Source: a virus. Taken from it: a stretch of 64,000 nt of DNA. Within the stretch, counting starts at the first letter, position 1; the number at the start of each line of letters is the position of its first letter. The translations under genes were made by a program, and so were the position numbers. This document shows positions 11,101-20,722 of this stretch, in pieces. Location of the stretch: positions 1 to 64,000 of IMG/VR virus record IMGVR_UViG_3300031951_000017, one strand, 5' to 3'. The notes beneath the pieces are model-generated. The model worked only from the letters and a program-made list of their open reading frames with translations. It ran no database searches and had not been told where the DNA came from.

Positions 11101-13462
11101 TCCTACCCACCCCACCATTTACTGGTGTGTTATTAAAGTACTTGTCTTTTAAGTTAAACATATTTAACTTCTCTGACGTAGTTAGTGAATTCGTGAAGAT
11201 TATATCTTTTGAATTGTCCTCATTTAGTGATGCACTTGAGTCAAATGCTGTTTGTCTAATAGGCCCTTCCATCACATATGGTAAGTCATCCTCGGTACCA
11301 TCCATATTGTAAGCGTCGGCGCTATTGAAATCGGCGAGTGGACTTGAGTTAACCGAACCCGATTTTGCCGACTCTAAATTAGAGTTAGCTTCACTTGCGA
11401 CATCATTACCACTAATATCCATCTCAGTGTCTTTACAATCACATCTTTCACACCCATCACTAGTGTATAGAAACAATGGTAACTTTATATTTTTAAACCA
11501 ATTATCTTTCCATTTTGTACGTTTTGGTTTATCACCACAATCCCCAGGTTCCTTACCTATCCAACGTCTAATTTTATTTATAGCTTTACAAAGTCCATAA
11601 ATTAATAATTGTAATAAATACACAATTTGCATTATGACAAATATTATTGGCCATAAAAACGCCAAAATATGAGTTACAATTAATATTGGTGTAAACGCAA
11701 ATTTGAAAATTGTAATAAAAAAACTTAGAATAATAAAAATCGCATCAAATCTATATTGTACATCATTAGATGGAAACTTATTAACTGAATTTTCACATTC
11801 GATGGTATTAATATTTTTAATTAAAGTTGTATTCCAAGAAAATCTTCTAGATTGGTATCTATCTAATAATTGTGATATGGTATACACTTTATTATATTGC
11901 ATTTGATAGAACGTATCCTCACAATCTATGGCGTCGATAGGATTAGCATAGTCACTCCAACTCAAACTAAATGCGTATGACGCTTCTAATTGAAACTTTT
12001 GTGCTGAAATTACTTTAAAAACTAAACTGCCCTGATTTTCATTTGGAGTGGTGTATGAAATCGTGTAGTTCCCATCTTGGGATAAATTGGTTCCATTTAT
12101 TACCTCGTCGTTTGGTCCTGTAATTGATAGATTTTCAAAATTACTCTTACTTTCAATTTGATATACGTATCCATTTGGTACTGATATGTTTGCAAATGCT
12201 GGTACGTCTCCAGTTGCCGCAGGTAATAATATTTCAAAAGATTCACTACCTTCATTTGCTGGGTCTGAATTAGAATTAGACCATCCTCTTTCTCGAATGT
12301 TTGGTACTAAGAAATATGCTCGTCTACTCTCTTCTTTAAGACCAGAAGGTTGTTGCCATTTAATTTTGAATCTGTATTTTCCCTTTGTTGGGATACCTAA
12401 ATTTGGGTCTTCACTTAATACTTGTTCGCCAAATTCATTAGTATATACATAATCAAGGTTCATTGGGACCTCTATTAACCACGTACCGTCAGCATCTATC
12501 ACTTTTCCTTCTTGTGGTAAGTCAGCAACTTCTAATATTGGATAACCTAATTCATCTTGTCTGATTGTTTGTCTGATTGCTAAAATCTGTCCAGGTCCGG
12601 GTGTTAATGCACACAATTGACCCATTTTAGATTTAACCTTACATCTTCTCTTAACTTTTCTTAAAGTATCTGTCGAGAAAATTGAACCCATGAATACCGA
12701 AGTTGGTTCAATTTTAATATTTGCAGCACCTGAAGATAAATCAAAATCAGCTCTTGTAATACCAACTTGACAAAGGTCTTCTTGCCCCCAAAAAGCATTA
12801 ACTTGTACTATCTTTGTCTCATAAACAATTTGTGGTAATTCATTAAAATTATTAGAAGATTTAAATCTACTTCCGTTAAATTGACTTTCAGTTCCTCTAC
12901 CCATCCTCAATAAATCTTGAGGGGTTAGTGAGAATTCACCAATATCAGATAAATCCACATTTAACACTAATGTATGTTGTCCAGGTGGTACACCATAAAT
13001 CATATAGTCACCACTTTCGTTGGTTGTAACCGTATACTTATAATATTTTTGATAAAGTTCTGAGGCGATTGGGTCTCTCAATACATCTTCCCTAGTTGGA
13101 AATGTTCCTGTTGGTGTGTGTCCTGAATATGACGGAGTATATGGTAGAAGATTGTATTTAAAACCATCTTCATTTATATCTGATAATGTTCTATAAGGAT
13201 AATAAGATGTTAGAATTGGGTTATTTTCATCCTCTTGTTGTAGAGGTATAAAAACCGAAACTTTACATTTTGGTAGTCCGTAACCACCATTTACAAATAC
13301 CCTACCAGCAATTACGCCATAATTTGCACAACTTTTCGGATATACTTCCGATTGTCTTATTTTTAAAGATAATAACTCAATTTCTTCAAAATCTTGGTCT
13401 ATCTGTATTGATATATTTTGGTCTTTTCCTGGTGTAGATTTAATCCTGAATGACTTACCCAT
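8186..13462 (-). CDS. Giant structural protein with carboxypeptidase-regulatory-like domain and hydrophobic helices
   Basis: A 1758-residue protein. Residues about 45-180 hold a carboxypeptidase-regulatory/CNA-B-like fold: IAGRVFVNGGYGLPKCKVSV, later TTNESGDYMIYGVPPGQHTL. Residues about 568-628 are strongly hydrophobic (FIILSFFITIFKFAFTPILI, then LAFLWPIIFVIMQIVYLLQL) and would make two or three membrane helices. A Cys cluster, CERCDC, follows near residue 668. The rest is beta-rich and Asn/Ser-rich. The start follows a TATTTATT motif 21 bases upstream and lacks a Shine-Dalgarno sequence. It sits between gp6 and further baseplate genes. A baseplate-associated protein is likely, and the hydrophobic block could act at the host envelope during injection, which is inference. 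Confidence 0.6.
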   Translation of the reverse strand: MGKSFRIKSTPGKDQNISIQIDQDFEEIELLSLKIRQSEVYPKSCANYGVIAGRVFVNGGYGLPKCKVSVFIPLQQEDENNPILTSYYPYRTLSDINEDGFKYNLLPYTPSYSGHTPTGTFPTREDVLRDPIASELYQKYYKYTVTTNESGDYMIYGVPPGQHTLVLNVDLSDIGEFSLTPQDLLRMGRGTESQFNGSRFKSSNNFNELPQIVYETKIVQVNAFWGQEDLCQVGITRADFDLSSGAANIKIEPTSVFMGSIFSTDTLRKVKRRCKVKSKMGQLCALTPGPGQILAIRQTIRQDELGYPILEVADLPQEGKVIDADGTWLIEVPMNLDYVYTNEFGEQVLSEDPNLGIPTKGKYRFKIKWQQPSGLKEESRRAYFLVPNIRERGWSNSNSDPANEGSESFEILLPAATGDVPAFANISVPNGYVYQIESKSNFENLSITGPNDEVINGTNLSQDGNYTISYTTPNENQGSLVFKVISAQKFQLEASYAFSLSWSDYANPIDAIDCEDTFYQMQYNKVYTISQLLDRYQSRRFSWNTTLIKNINTIECENSVNKFPSNDVQYRFDAIFIILSFFITIFKFAFTPILIVTHILAFLWPIIFVIMQIVYLLQLLIYGLCKAINKIRRWIGKEPGDCGDKPKRTKWKDNWFKNIKLPLFLYTSDGCERCDCKDTEMDISGNDVASEANSNLESAKSGSVNSSPLADFNSADAYNMDGTEDDLPYVMEGPIRQTAFDSSASLNEDNSKDIIFTNSLTTSEKLNMFNLKDKYFNNTPVNGGVGRNQVKRTISGNGGLFHFDNTIVLVVDNGEISSFPTGQLISFSNPLLSSDPNLTGSTIANTGGTNSITGTPITNGGIWSVNYADPNAPANNVGPVNYVINYTGETPDYLVYPTDMEYFQVLTGLTLSSFTALTPNSTSVNSNFLNRNYSRPDFLNRYLLNEMKFYMTLANFLGTNTDCTNQFWRSIALAPSPLYNVPENSNVRSPLYWLDGRDGLGIIILQRGVDPHSPKVQQEVDLSRIFGWNDYNQPGLKITGEYKLNIPIQASNNLKLPRHDQFQTNNSTDIFGTIFFNGTFNVQNTFSGYTSNLIRYYSRLGESVSSTAVSETGGIFTKVQIQGSGFVSNINEGPCDCGTNYSLRLGYNFGTGNNSFFGYQSGEYLEGGSSCVQNLIQQTDSIDEPACAAFPYRVGSIPAAYISNIYPSTTSVNMVNPSKLIMRTDRLPSSTQVSTGNTTGNGVYLLHQNSSFTIYLFDESGSAGSLGSSPVSYTFSEVETEDIPNGYSGFVETLSECSKALPLECYVTNADGTVSLKPCDQSDGSCCGKNYNNGGYRKWFDYGVGCYNLVSFPIISIVKDFTLLTEFFQRLKLNLALCFDVFSHTFGNNWINGTLYMYPFQMTTFFDTQNKPFYNYCKDLVYFHDPTNTFYYRSSPYSSASGGKFIGRDQNERSNGAGNKKQLGQPTTILDLGPKVSYLQEIVFNDDYDGYIVDQLDSTSFKDVTDILNILILSRLVNESFISLLIPGSGGGSDPSISGFFNNDRWNPSGNLIPGVIDGDYSQMISTNSEFGVSEFSPESYNMNTDVKLKRDSSNYAYFEIFFSADNQSRDYITPRRKIWNNNATVSPNIGDFSYITTKSQIVPMYQWNVKYSSSNTIFGNQNNNWDTNESGYFKIRYQSLDRFSPTSQYQVVGSTLQKNWKGFIYNVDGNGLPTDAVPSGYNDTITFGTPFFFYFGVVKGSSAFDKFRNKYINDELI

Positions 13463-13475
13463 CGAACTTTTTATT

Positions 13476-13483
13476 AATAAATA
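13476..13483 (-). promoter_or_regulatory. TATTTATT motif before giant structural gene
   Basis: TATTTATT begins 21 bases upstream of the ATG at 13462, in a 76-base gap after the gp6-like gene. The same offset is seen at 26940 and 49434. It is one of a set of TATTTAt motifs ahead of structural genes and may be a late promoter element or leader signal. Confidence 0.35.
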
Positions 13484-13538
13484 CTTATGACCACATTTTT
13501 AAAAACGTAATCAACATAATAATAAACAGAACCGAAAA

Positions 13539-15377
13539 TTAAGAAACAGAAACGGATTGGAAATTCTTGACTCTAACTCTAATGTCTTTAGCTGGGAATC
13601 TGATTTGGTATATCTGATTCGGTAAAGCAAATAAAGTTCCGTCTTGAGGTTCAATTTGTTTTGTAGTACTATCAGAATAAGCCATTGATGTTTGGGACGA
13701 TGAGTATTCACCTCCAACTTCATTGAAAATGTCTATTTGTGTTACCGATATTACGCCATTTTCAGATTGTAATATTCTATTAACTTCAGATATATTAACA
13801 TTTTGTCCTAATTCTCTAGCTGATGGGTTAAAATAATCAGCAATTTTTTGAATGATTGTACTAATAATCGCACCTTGATTTTGGGTAGACTCAAGTACAA
13901 CATACACATCAACACTTAAATCAATAACATCCGCAGTTTCAATTGAGATGTAGTCATTTATCATTCGGTAATTTGAAAGGTATGACGCTAAGTTATCCAT
14001 TAAAGCGTTTGATACAACAGGCGTCAATGCTCCAGTTGTGTCAAAAGAAAGGATTTTAATTTTAATTTTATTATCTTCCTCCATTACGGCAACTTTTGCA
14101 GGTGCTCCAAATTGACTTGGCATTTTTCTAATGATTGCCTCATAGTCATTTACAGTAACTGCTCTGTTTTGACTTGCAAAGTTAAATGCCACATAGTTTC
14201 TAACTTCTTCAATCGTAGGTTGTCCAGCACCACCGATTGCGGCAGTAACATTTGTACATCTAAGTGAATTTACAACAGAAGTATTCGTTCCTTCTGATGG
14301 ACCATTCACCACAAATATGACTGTACCTATTTGATTGATTACGTTTACACCTAAATTACTACCGACCCCACCACCAGAACGATACTGAATAAACAGAGTT
14401 GTATTAGATTTAAGTGTTGACCCTAAAGCAAAATTATTCAAAAAGTTTTGGATTGTTGGCATATTACCTGTTCTAGTAAACTCAACCAATTGTTCTTCAG
14501 CTGAAGTATTACCACCACCAAAAGTAACTTTTAAGAAACCTTCAGGGGTATATTCACTAATAAATCTATTATTAGTTTGTATCCATTTTCCGATTTTAAC
14601 ACCAGGTCTATCTGATGGTTTTGTTGAATCTTCAACAAATACTCTATCTTGAGCAAGTGCATCAACTTCATACCATCTTCCAATCTCACCTAAAAATTCT
14701 TGAGCAGATGGGATATTAGCATAATTTGTACCATCTTTTTGTATAATACTTGTAATACCTAACACATTTTTACCAGGTAAAAATATTTCATAAAATGGTC
14801 TAACGTCATTTGGTGTAATAACTTGTTTAAATACTTTTGTAACACCATTAACAACTAATTCTCGTTTTGTAATTGTGTAGTTAATTAAATTACCTCTTGA
14901 GTCAAAGTTTGGTATTTTTAATCTGTTTGGATATCCTTGTGCGTTATATGGTGATGTGAAATCAATATCATATATTGTTTCAAATATTTGACCAGCACCA
15001 ACAACCTGAGAACCCCTTCTTAAAATACCTTCATACCTTTCATCATCCTTATCACCTGAAGCTGGAACAGTAATTGAAAAGTCAACTAATGCAACTGATG
15101 GTCTTTGTCCTGGTATTTTTAATCCGTATGTTCTAGCTAAGTTGTAAATTGAGGAACGTTGTTGAGCAAATTGTAATACCGTCTCCTGAACACTTCTGTC
15201 AATATGGTAATGTAAATTATCCGCAACAGCCGCGTTTAAGTCCATAAAAACGGAAAATACGGATGCGTCATTGAAGTTATCAATTAACTCAGGGTAATAA
15301 GCTTTTACAAAATTTACTAATTCTGTTCTAATTCCTTGGAAATCCCTGACGGTATACGCTATTCTTTTTTCAGCCAT
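13539..15377 (-). CDS. Baseplate wedge protein, T4 gp6-like (baseplate J family)
   Basis: A 612-residue protein close to T4 gp6 in length (660). The N-terminus MAEKRIAYTVRDFQGIRTEL, the NDASVFSVFMDLNAAVADNL segment and the HIDRSVQETVLQFAQQRSSI segment are typical of gp6/baseplate J proteins, which form the ring that joins wedges around the hub. A mid-protein RAVTVNDYEAIIRKMPSQFG motif and the VDVYVVLE / INISEVNRILQ C-terminal pattern also fit the family. It lies four bases after the gp25-like gene, the usual partner order in contractile tails. No Shine-Dalgarno sequence precedes the ATG. Confidence 0.9.
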   Translation of the reverse strand: MAEKRIAYTVRDFQGIRTELVNFVKAYYPELIDNFNDASVFSVFMDLNAAVADNLHYHIDRSVQETVLQFAQQRSSIYNLARTYGLKIPGQRPSVALVDFSITVPASGDKDDERYEGILRRGSQVVGAGQIFETIYDIDFTSPYNAQGYPNRLKIPNFDSRGNLINYTITKRELVVNGVTKVFKQVITPNDVRPFYEIFLPGKNVLGITSIIQKDGTNYANIPSAQEFLGEIGRWYEVDALAQDRVFVEDSTKPSDRPGVKIGKWIQTNNRFISEYTPEGFLKVTFGGGNTSAEEQLVEFTRTGNMPTIQNFLNNFALGSTLKSNTTLFIQYRSGGGVGSNLGVNVINQIGTVIFVVNGPSEGTNTSVVNSLRCTNVTAAIGGAGQPTIEEVRNYVAFNFASQNRAVTVNDYEAIIRKMPSQFGAPAKVAVMEEDNKIKIKILSFDTTGALTPVVSNALMDNLASYLSNYRMINDYISIETADVIDLSVDVYVVLESTQNQGAIISTIIQKIADYFNPSARELGQNVNISEVNRILQSENGVISVTQIDIFNEVGGEYSSSQTSMAYSDSTTKQIEPQDGTLFALPNQIYQIRFPAKDIRVRVKNFQSVSVS

Positions 15378-15381
15378 GTTC

Positions 15382-15843
15382 TTATATATTAATTATTACA
15401 AAATCTTTAGAATTAAATACATTATCTGTAATAATATAATCAATTCTAACTTTTGCAGTGTATTCTAAATTATTTAATCCAGGCATCCTGTAACTTCTGT
15501 TTGTAGCATTACCTTCAGTAGTAACAACAATATCCTCCTCTTCCGATGAGGCTGCCGTAATAGTTATTTTATTTATTTTTAAGTTCGGAATATACCTTTC
15601 ACAACTTTCTCTAATTTCAGATTCAATACCATCAAAGGTTGGTGAGTCCATTGGTTCGAAAATATATTCATATAATCTTGTCCCAAAATCAGGTAAATAA
15701 TATCTAGTTCCCTTTCTAGTAAGTAGAAGATGTATCAAATTGTTTCTTATTTCATCGTCCGCAGTTTGAGATAAACTCAAATATTGTCCATATTGGGAAT
15801 TTCTGAAAGGAAAATCAATACCATATGTTTTACCATTTGCCAT
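15382..15843 (-). CDS. Baseplate wedge protein, T4 gp25-like
   Basis: A 153-residue protein, slightly longer than T4 gp25 (132). Family features are the N-terminal IDFPFRN segment, the DDEIRNNLIHLLLTRKGTRY helix, then PDFGTRLYEYIFEP and the E-rich helix around SEIRESCERYIP. In T4 the protein is part of the inner baseplate that primes sheath contraction. The fold is lysozyme-like in name only, with no catalytic Glu expected. The gene begins a new transcription unit: the nrdA terminator lies just upstream, and a TATTTAAT motif begins 38 bases before the ATG. Four bases separate it from gp6. Confidence 0.92.
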   Translation of the reverse strand: MANGKTYGIDFPFRNSQYGQYLSLSQTADDEIRNNLIHLLLTRKGTRYYLPDFGTRLYEYIFEPMDSPTFDGIESEIRESCERYIPNLKINKITITAASSEEEDIVVTTEGNATNRSYRMPGLNNLEYTAKVRIDYIITDNVFNSKDFVIINI

Positions 15844-15873
15844 ATTGTATAAATATAATGTTGTGAAATTTTA

Positions 15874-15881
15874 ATTAAATA
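15874..15881 (-). promoter_or_regulatory. Candidate late promoter element before gp25-like gene
   Basis: TATTTAAT begins exactly 38 bases upstream of the gp25 ATG. The tail tube and sheath genes carry TATTTATA at the same 38-base offset. A promoter is needed here, because the nrdA terminator ends about 13 bases further upstream. The assignment to late transcription is inferred. Confidence 0.45.
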
Positions 15882-15893
15882 GTGTAAAAAATA

Positions 15894-15917
15894 AAAACCC
15901 GACTTGTGTCGGGTTTT
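15894..15917 (-). terminator. Rho-independent terminator after nrdA
   Basis: A perfect 10-bp inverted repeat (AAAACCCGAC / GTCGGGTTTT) with a 4-base loop lies 4 bases beyond the nrdA stop. On the minus strand the right arm runs into a T tract (GGGTTTTTAT). It ends the replication and nucleotide module before the baseplate genes. Confidence 0.88.
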
Positions 15918-15921
15918 AATA

Positions 15922-18354
15922 TTAGGATGAACATCCAAAACAATCAAATTGACTATTGTCTGGTTTTGGAGGTAAATTCATTTCTTTATAGTCTACTTTT
16001 GGTGGTTCAGGGGTTACTTTTGGTTTAATCGTTTTTGATATGTCGACCGCTAAATGTTTAGCTCCTGTTGAAATCGCCTTTGTTCTAACATAGTAGCAAA
16101 GTGTTTTTAAACCTTTTTCCCATCCGTAAAAATGTGATGATGAAATCTTAGATAGAGTTGGGTTACCCATATAAATGTTCATTGATTGTGATTGGTCAAT
16201 GAATGGTGCTCTATCTGCCGCCATTTCAATCAAAGACTTCTGAGAAATTTCCCAAATTGTTTTATATTTCTGAATCAAATGTTCGGTTCTTTTAACTTTT
16301 GAGTTGTATTTCTTATCTTCTTGGTCGAGGTAATTATTAAAATTTATTCCTTGTATTGAACCTTCGTTCATGATGATTTCATTCTTCAAATCCTCAGACC
16401 AAATTCCAATCTTTTCAAAATCGTTAATTAAATACTTGTTAACAATCATAATTTCACCACCAACTACACGTCTGTTAAAAATAGCTGAGTGGGCAGGTTC
16501 GGTCATTTCATATGAACCTGTAATCTTGGCCGAAGATGCCACAGGCATCTGAGCAGTAAATAAAGAGTTACAAACACCATATTTACTAACATTTTGTTTT
16601 AAGATACCCCAAGGCCATCTTCCTGACAACTCATCTTCTTTTAATCCCCACATATCAAATTGAAAATTACCTTGTGACATAGGTGAACCTTCAAAGTGTG
16701 AGTATGGTTTGTATTCACCATCAATACACAACCTATTACTTTCAGTGATAGCTGCGAAATAGATAGTTTCAAAAATTTCTTTGTTTAATTTACGAGCTTC
16801 GTCAGATGTGAAGATGTAATCCATCAAATAGAATACGTCAGCAAGACCTTGAGTTCCAATAGCAATTGCTCTTTGGGCTAGTCCACCAATTCTACCTTTT
16901 TCAGTTGAGTAGCTATTGATATCGATTACTTTATTCAACGCTCTTACCACCTTACGGGTTTCTTCATACAATAGTTGGTGATTAAACTCCCCGTCTTTAA
17001 CGAAGTTCTTTAATACCATAGATGATAAAGTACAAATCGCCGTAGTGTCCTCATCAGTATATTGATAAATTTCATTACAAAGATTTGATTGTTTAATTAC
17101 ACCAATATTTTGGTGGTTAGTTTTCTTATTAGCATTGTCTTTAGAACAAAGATAAGGAACTCCGGTTTCAATTTGAGATTCGATAATTTTATTCCAAATG
17201 TCTTGAGCTTTAACTTTTTTACCAAGTCCTAATTCAACGGCTTTATTGTAATTAGTCTCATACTCATCACCATAACATTCTTGTAGTGGTTTGATACCTG
17301 ATTTCTTAATATCATTAGGACAAAACAAATACCAATCGTCATTATTCTTAACCGCTCTCATAAAATTGTCAGGAATCCAAAGTGCTGTAAATAAATCACG
17401 AGCTCTTAATTCTTCAGCACCAGTATTCTTTTTAATATCCAACAAATCCAAAACATCTTTGTGCCAAGGTTCTAAATAAATAGCCGCAGAACCTGGTCTA
17501 CGTCCTTGTTGGTTAAAGAAACGGAGTGACTCGTTAACAATCTTCAAATACTTCAATAATCCACCCGCATATCCCCCTGATGAGTTAATACGACTTTCCT
17601 TACTACGAATATTTGACATACAAAGACCAATACCCGCAGCATCTGATGAATACGTTGAGATGTCTCTCATAGTGTCTAAAAGACCTTCACGCGAATCGTC
17701 ATCATTGTATTTCAACACACAAGATGCAAGTTGTGGTGTCTTTGTACCAGCATTAATCATAATTGGTGTTGCGGGTGATATAAGTTGATTTGACAATGAC
17801 TTATAATATTCAACGGCCTCCTCAAATGACTTAGTTACCCATAATGCGACACGCATGTACATATGTTGGGGTCTTTCAACGACTTTACCTGTAGGTAATT
17901 TTAAAAGATACATTTCTTGTAATGAACGCCATGCAAAATAGTCAAAATTGTAATCATTATCGTGATTAATAACATCATCAATATTACTAGGTCCGTATGA
18001 TTCAATAATTTCCATTAATTTATCATTAACAATACCATCAACATGTAGTGTGTGCATAACATTAGAGAAACTCGGGTCTGTTTCTTTGTGATAAGATGAT
18101 ATTGCAACTGATGACGCTAAACGAGAATAGTCATGGTGACTACCCGTAAACGCTGCTGCAATTTCATAAATTAACTTGTCCAAGTCCTTGGTAGTGATAA
18201 TGCCTTCAGTTGGAACTGAAGTTATTACCTTGATGAATATTTCGTCAGAATTAACCGTTAATCCTTTAGCGGCTCTTTTAATTCTGTTATAAATTTTTTG
18301 TGGGTTGAACGACGCATCGTCACCACTTCTTTTTTTAATTCTAAGTGACATCAT
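15922..18354 (-). CDS. nrdA: Ribonucleoside-diphosphate reductase class Ia, alpha subunit
   Basis: An 810-residue catalytic subunit that reduces ribonucleoside diphosphates to deoxy forms. The N-terminal 95 residues are an ATP-cone (LRIKKRSGDDASFNPQKI), so allosteric control by ATP/dATP is possible. Active-site features are the redox Cys in LASCVLK (about 209), the NLCNEI motif with the thiyl-radical Cys (about 426), the second redox Cys in AICTLSS (about 440), and the radical-transfer Tyr pair in CYYVRTKA (about 751). The C-terminal swinging arm carries CFGC (805-808). All key residues look intact. It lies 19 bases after nrdB and ends in a strong terminator. Two adjacent ATGs start the protein; I used the first. 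Confidence 0.96.
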   Translation of the reverse strand: MMSLRIKKRSGDDASFNPQKIYNRIKRAAKGLTVNSDEIFIKVITSVPTEGIITTKDLDKLIYEIAAAFTGSHHDYSRLASSVAISSYHKETDPSFSNVMHTLHVDGIVNDKLMEIIESYGPSNIDDVINHDNDYNFDYFAWRSLQEMYLLKLPTGKVVERPQHMYMRVALWVTKSFEEAVEYYKSLSNQLISPATPIMINAGTKTPQLASCVLKYNDDDSREGLLDTMRDISTYSSDAAGIGLCMSNIRSKESRINSSGGYAGGLLKYLKIVNESLRFFNQQGRRPGSAAIYLEPWHKDVLDLLDIKKNTGAEELRARDLFTALWIPDNFMRAVKNNDDWYLFCPNDIKKSGIKPLQECYGDEYETNYNKAVELGLGKKVKAQDIWNKIIESQIETGVPYLCSKDNANKKTNHQNIGVIKQSNLCNEIYQYTDEDTTAICTLSSMVLKNFVKDGEFNHQLLYEETRKVVRALNKVIDINSYSTEKGRIGGLAQRAIAIGTQGLADVFYLMDYIFTSDEARKLNKEIFETIYFAAITESNRLCIDGEYKPYSHFEGSPMSQGNFQFDMWGLKEDELSGRWPWGILKQNVSKYGVCNSLFTAQMPVASSAKITGSYEMTEPAHSAIFNRRVVGGEIMIVNKYLINDFEKIGIWSEDLKNEIIMNEGSIQGINFNNYLDQEDKKYNSKVKRTEHLIQKYKTIWEISQKSLIEMAADRAPFIDQSQSMNIYMGNPTLSKISSSHFYGWEKGLKTLCYYVRTKAISTGAKHLAVDISKTIKPKVTPEPPKVDYKEMNLPPKPDNSQFDCFGCSS

Positions 18355-18373
18355 AGTTTATAAAGATAGTAAA

Positions 18374-19321
18374 TTAAAAGTCATCAGTAAATGAGAGGGA
18401 CTCATTTAATTTCGCTTTTTGATATTCAACCGTTCTTGATTCGAAGAAATTCCCTTTCGTTTCAACGGCTATTTGTTCCATAAATTTAAATGGTTGTTCA
18501 ACATTGAATTGTTTTTTACATCCCATTTTAACAAGTAGTCCATCGACCACGAATTCTAAGTATTGTTTCATTAAATTTTGGTTCATACCAATCAATGAAA
18601 CGGGTAATGATTCAGTAATAAATTCTTTTTCAATCTCTAGAGCCGATAAAAGAATTTCTTTAATTCTCTTTTCACTTGGTTTATTTTCGACGTGATTATT
18701 CAACAAGTGGATTGCAAAATCACAATGTAAATTTTCGTCTTTGAAAATCAAAGAGTTTGCATTACACAAACCTTGCATGATTCCACGAGACTTTAACCAA
18801 AAGATTGAACAAAACGACCCTGAAAAGAAAATACCTTCAACTGCTGCAAATGCAACAAGTCTTTCTTGGAAGGACGCGTTTTCAATCCAATCTAAAGCCC
18901 ATTTAGCCTTCTTTTGAACTGCTGGTAGATTATCTAATGCCGTGAAACATTTGTTCTTTTCTTCCTCATTTGAGATATAGGTATCAATCAATAATGAATA
19001 CATCAATGAGTGGATATTTTCCATTGCAAGTTGCATTCCGTAGAAAAATTTAGCCTCTGGATATTGAACTTCTCTATAAAAATTTTCCGCTAAATTTTCA
19101 TTAACAATTCCGTCAGAAGCGGCAAAGAATGACAATACATTTTTAATAAAATATTGTTCATTTTCCGATAAATTCTCCCAGTCTCTAATGTCGTTTGATA
19201 AATCAACTTCTTCAGCCGTCCAAAATGCCGCTTGATGCATTTTATAATATTCCCATATGTCGTTATATTGGATAGGAAATATCACAAATCGGTTTGGGTT
19301 TTCTTTTAATATTTTTTCCAT
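18374..19321 (-). CDS. nrdB: Ribonucleoside-diphosphate reductase class Ia, beta subunit
   Basis: A 315-residue diiron radical subunit, at the short end for NrdB (E. coli has 376). It generates the tyrosyl radical used by NrdA. Metal and radical residues can be followed: Asp in [10 protein letters not shown], Glu and His plus the radical Tyr in [10 protein letters not shown] (the E-x2-H-x3-Y pattern of class Ia), Glu in AVEGIFFSG, and Glu/His in DENLHCDF. The C-terminus SLSFTDDF resembles the tail that docks on NrdA. It directly precedes nrdA in the same orientation, so the pair forms an nrdBA operon. No glutaredoxin or thioredoxin gene is visible in the window. Confidence 0.95.
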   Translation of the reverse strand: MEKILKENPNRFVIFPIQYNDIWEYYKMHQAAFWTAEEVDLSNDIRDWENLSENEQYFIKNVLSFFAASDGIVNENLAENFYREVQYPEAKFFYGMQLAMENIHSLMYSLLIDTYISNEEEKNKCFTALDNLPAVQKKAKWALDWIENASFQERLVAFAAVEGIFFSGSFCSIFWLKSRGIMQGLCNANSLIFKDENLHCDFAIHLLNNHVENKPSEKRIKEILLSALEIEKEFITESLPVSLIGMNQNLMKQYLEFVVDGLLVKMGCKKQFNVEQPFKFMEQIAVETKGNFFESRTVEYQKAKLNESLSFTDDF

Positions 19322-19348
19322 AAAATGTAATTTAATCTGTTTTAATAA

Positions 19349-20722
19349 TTATACTTGTTGTTGTTTTCTTTTCTCCATAACCTCTTTAATTCTGTCTTTT
19401 TTCTGTTGCTCTCTGTTCTCTTCCAATCCTAAGAAAGTAACAGAACTTTCAGTGTCAATTTCCATCAACTCATTATTAAATTTACAATTTTCAAATACAA
19501 TTCCGTCTTTACCAATACGTGATTTTGTAATTGCAATTGTTGCCAAATTTAATTCTTTTTGTTGTAAAGATTTAGCAATTGTAATAATAACGTGACCAAC
19601 TTGAGCTTTCTTAATAGAACCCCCCATTTGGTCAGTAGTAACAACCTCAGATGAGATTGAACTTCTATTACCTTGGGTTGCAGTCCAACCAGCAATATGT
19701 AATTCATGACACATGGCTTCAAATGCTCTCATTACAGAACCTTCAGATTTCCATTCGTCCTCTAAAGATTTTTCAGGTGTAACACAATCAATATAATCCA
19801 AAATAATAACATCAAGGTTAATACCATCAGCAATCATCTTTCTTAATTGATTTTTAATCTGATTCATAGTTAGAGTATCTGAAGGAAGTTTTTTAAGGAT
19901 AAGTTTATTTTTCATCTTATCCTTAATTTCCTTCACCTTTTCCAAAACTTCTTCTTTGTGTTCACCCAATTTGTCAGGAGCAATTCCTGTCCACATAGTG
20001 AAATGTTTCCTTTGGATAATTTTTGGGTTATCCTCAAAAAATATCTGAAGAACGTTAAATCCCATATTAAAAGCGTGGTTAGCAATTTTGGATGTAACGG
20101 TGGTTTTACCTACCCCTGTTGGGGCTAAAATTACACCAATTTCACCCTTTGCCAATCCCCCTTTAAGTAAGTTGTCGATTCCTGGTATTCCCATTGGGAT
20201 TGGGTGTCTGTAATCGTCCGATAATACGTCATCAAGATTTTCAAAGACATCTCCAGTCCCCCTATCAACTTCACCCACTTGTAAAGCATCTCTAACCATT
20301 TCTTCAAGTTGGTCATAATTTTCGAATTCACCCGAATCAATGATTTTTTGAGCCTTACTCATTACTTTCTGTAACTCTTGTTGTTTACAGAATTTTAATG
20401 CCTTTTCTTGGACAAATGTTTTACCTTCGTCAGGGGCAATTTTAATTTCCCCAATAGTGTCAAGTACTATTTTTCTTGCCAATTCTTGTGAAATTTCACT
20501 TTTTGCAATTTGAGACAGAGTTTCAAAATTAGGACTAGCCTCGTATTTTGAATAATACTCTTTAATCATCTGAATGATAATCTTGTAGTATTTATTTTCA
20601 AAATAACTATTTTCAACAACCTCCACAATTGAATGTGCAAAGTCTTTATCTGTGATGATTTGATTCAGTAATTGTAACTGAAATGTTTGTCCTAAATACT
20701 CGAAATTTTTGTCTGTACTCAT
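19349..20722 (-). CDS. Replicative DNA helicase, T4 gp41/DnaB-like
   Basis: A 457-residue hexameric-type helicase that would unwind DNA at the fork. The N-terminal helical part (about 1-150) precedes a RecA-like domain. This has MGIPGIDNLLKGGLAKGEIG, Walker A APTGVGKTT (about 199-207), and Walker B-type VIILDYIDCV near residue 310. It also has GWTATQGNRSS, and DQMGGSIKKAQVGHVII with the arginine-finger region ITKSRIGKDG. Length matches T4 gp41 (475). The C-terminal tail is rich in Lys/Gln. It lies between the 150-residue unknown gene and nrdB, in the replication module. T4 recombinase UvsX and exonuclease genes are close by, which supports the assignment. Confidence 0.92.
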   Translation of the reverse strand: MSTDKNFEYLGQTFQLQLLNQIITDKDFAHSIVEVVENSYFENKYYKIIIQMIKEYYSKYEASPNFETLSQIAKSEISQELARKIVLDTIGEIKIAPDEGKTFVQEKALKFCKQQELQKVMSKAQKIIDSGEFENYDQLEEMVRDALQVGEVDRGTGDVFENLDDVLSDDYRHPIPMGIPGIDNLLKGGLAKGEIGVILAPTGVGKTTVTSKIANHAFNMGFNVLQIFFEDNPKIIQRKHFTMWTGIAPDKLGEHKEEVLEKVKEIKDKMKNKLILKKLPSDTLTMNQIKNQLRKMIADGINLDVIILDYIDCVTPEKSLEDEWKSEGSVMRAFEAMCHELHIAGWTATQGNRSSISSEVVTTDQMGGSIKKAQVGHVIITIAKSLQQKELNLATIAITKSRIGKDGIVFENCKFNNELMEIDTESSVTFLGLEENREQQKKDRIKEVMEKRKQQQV

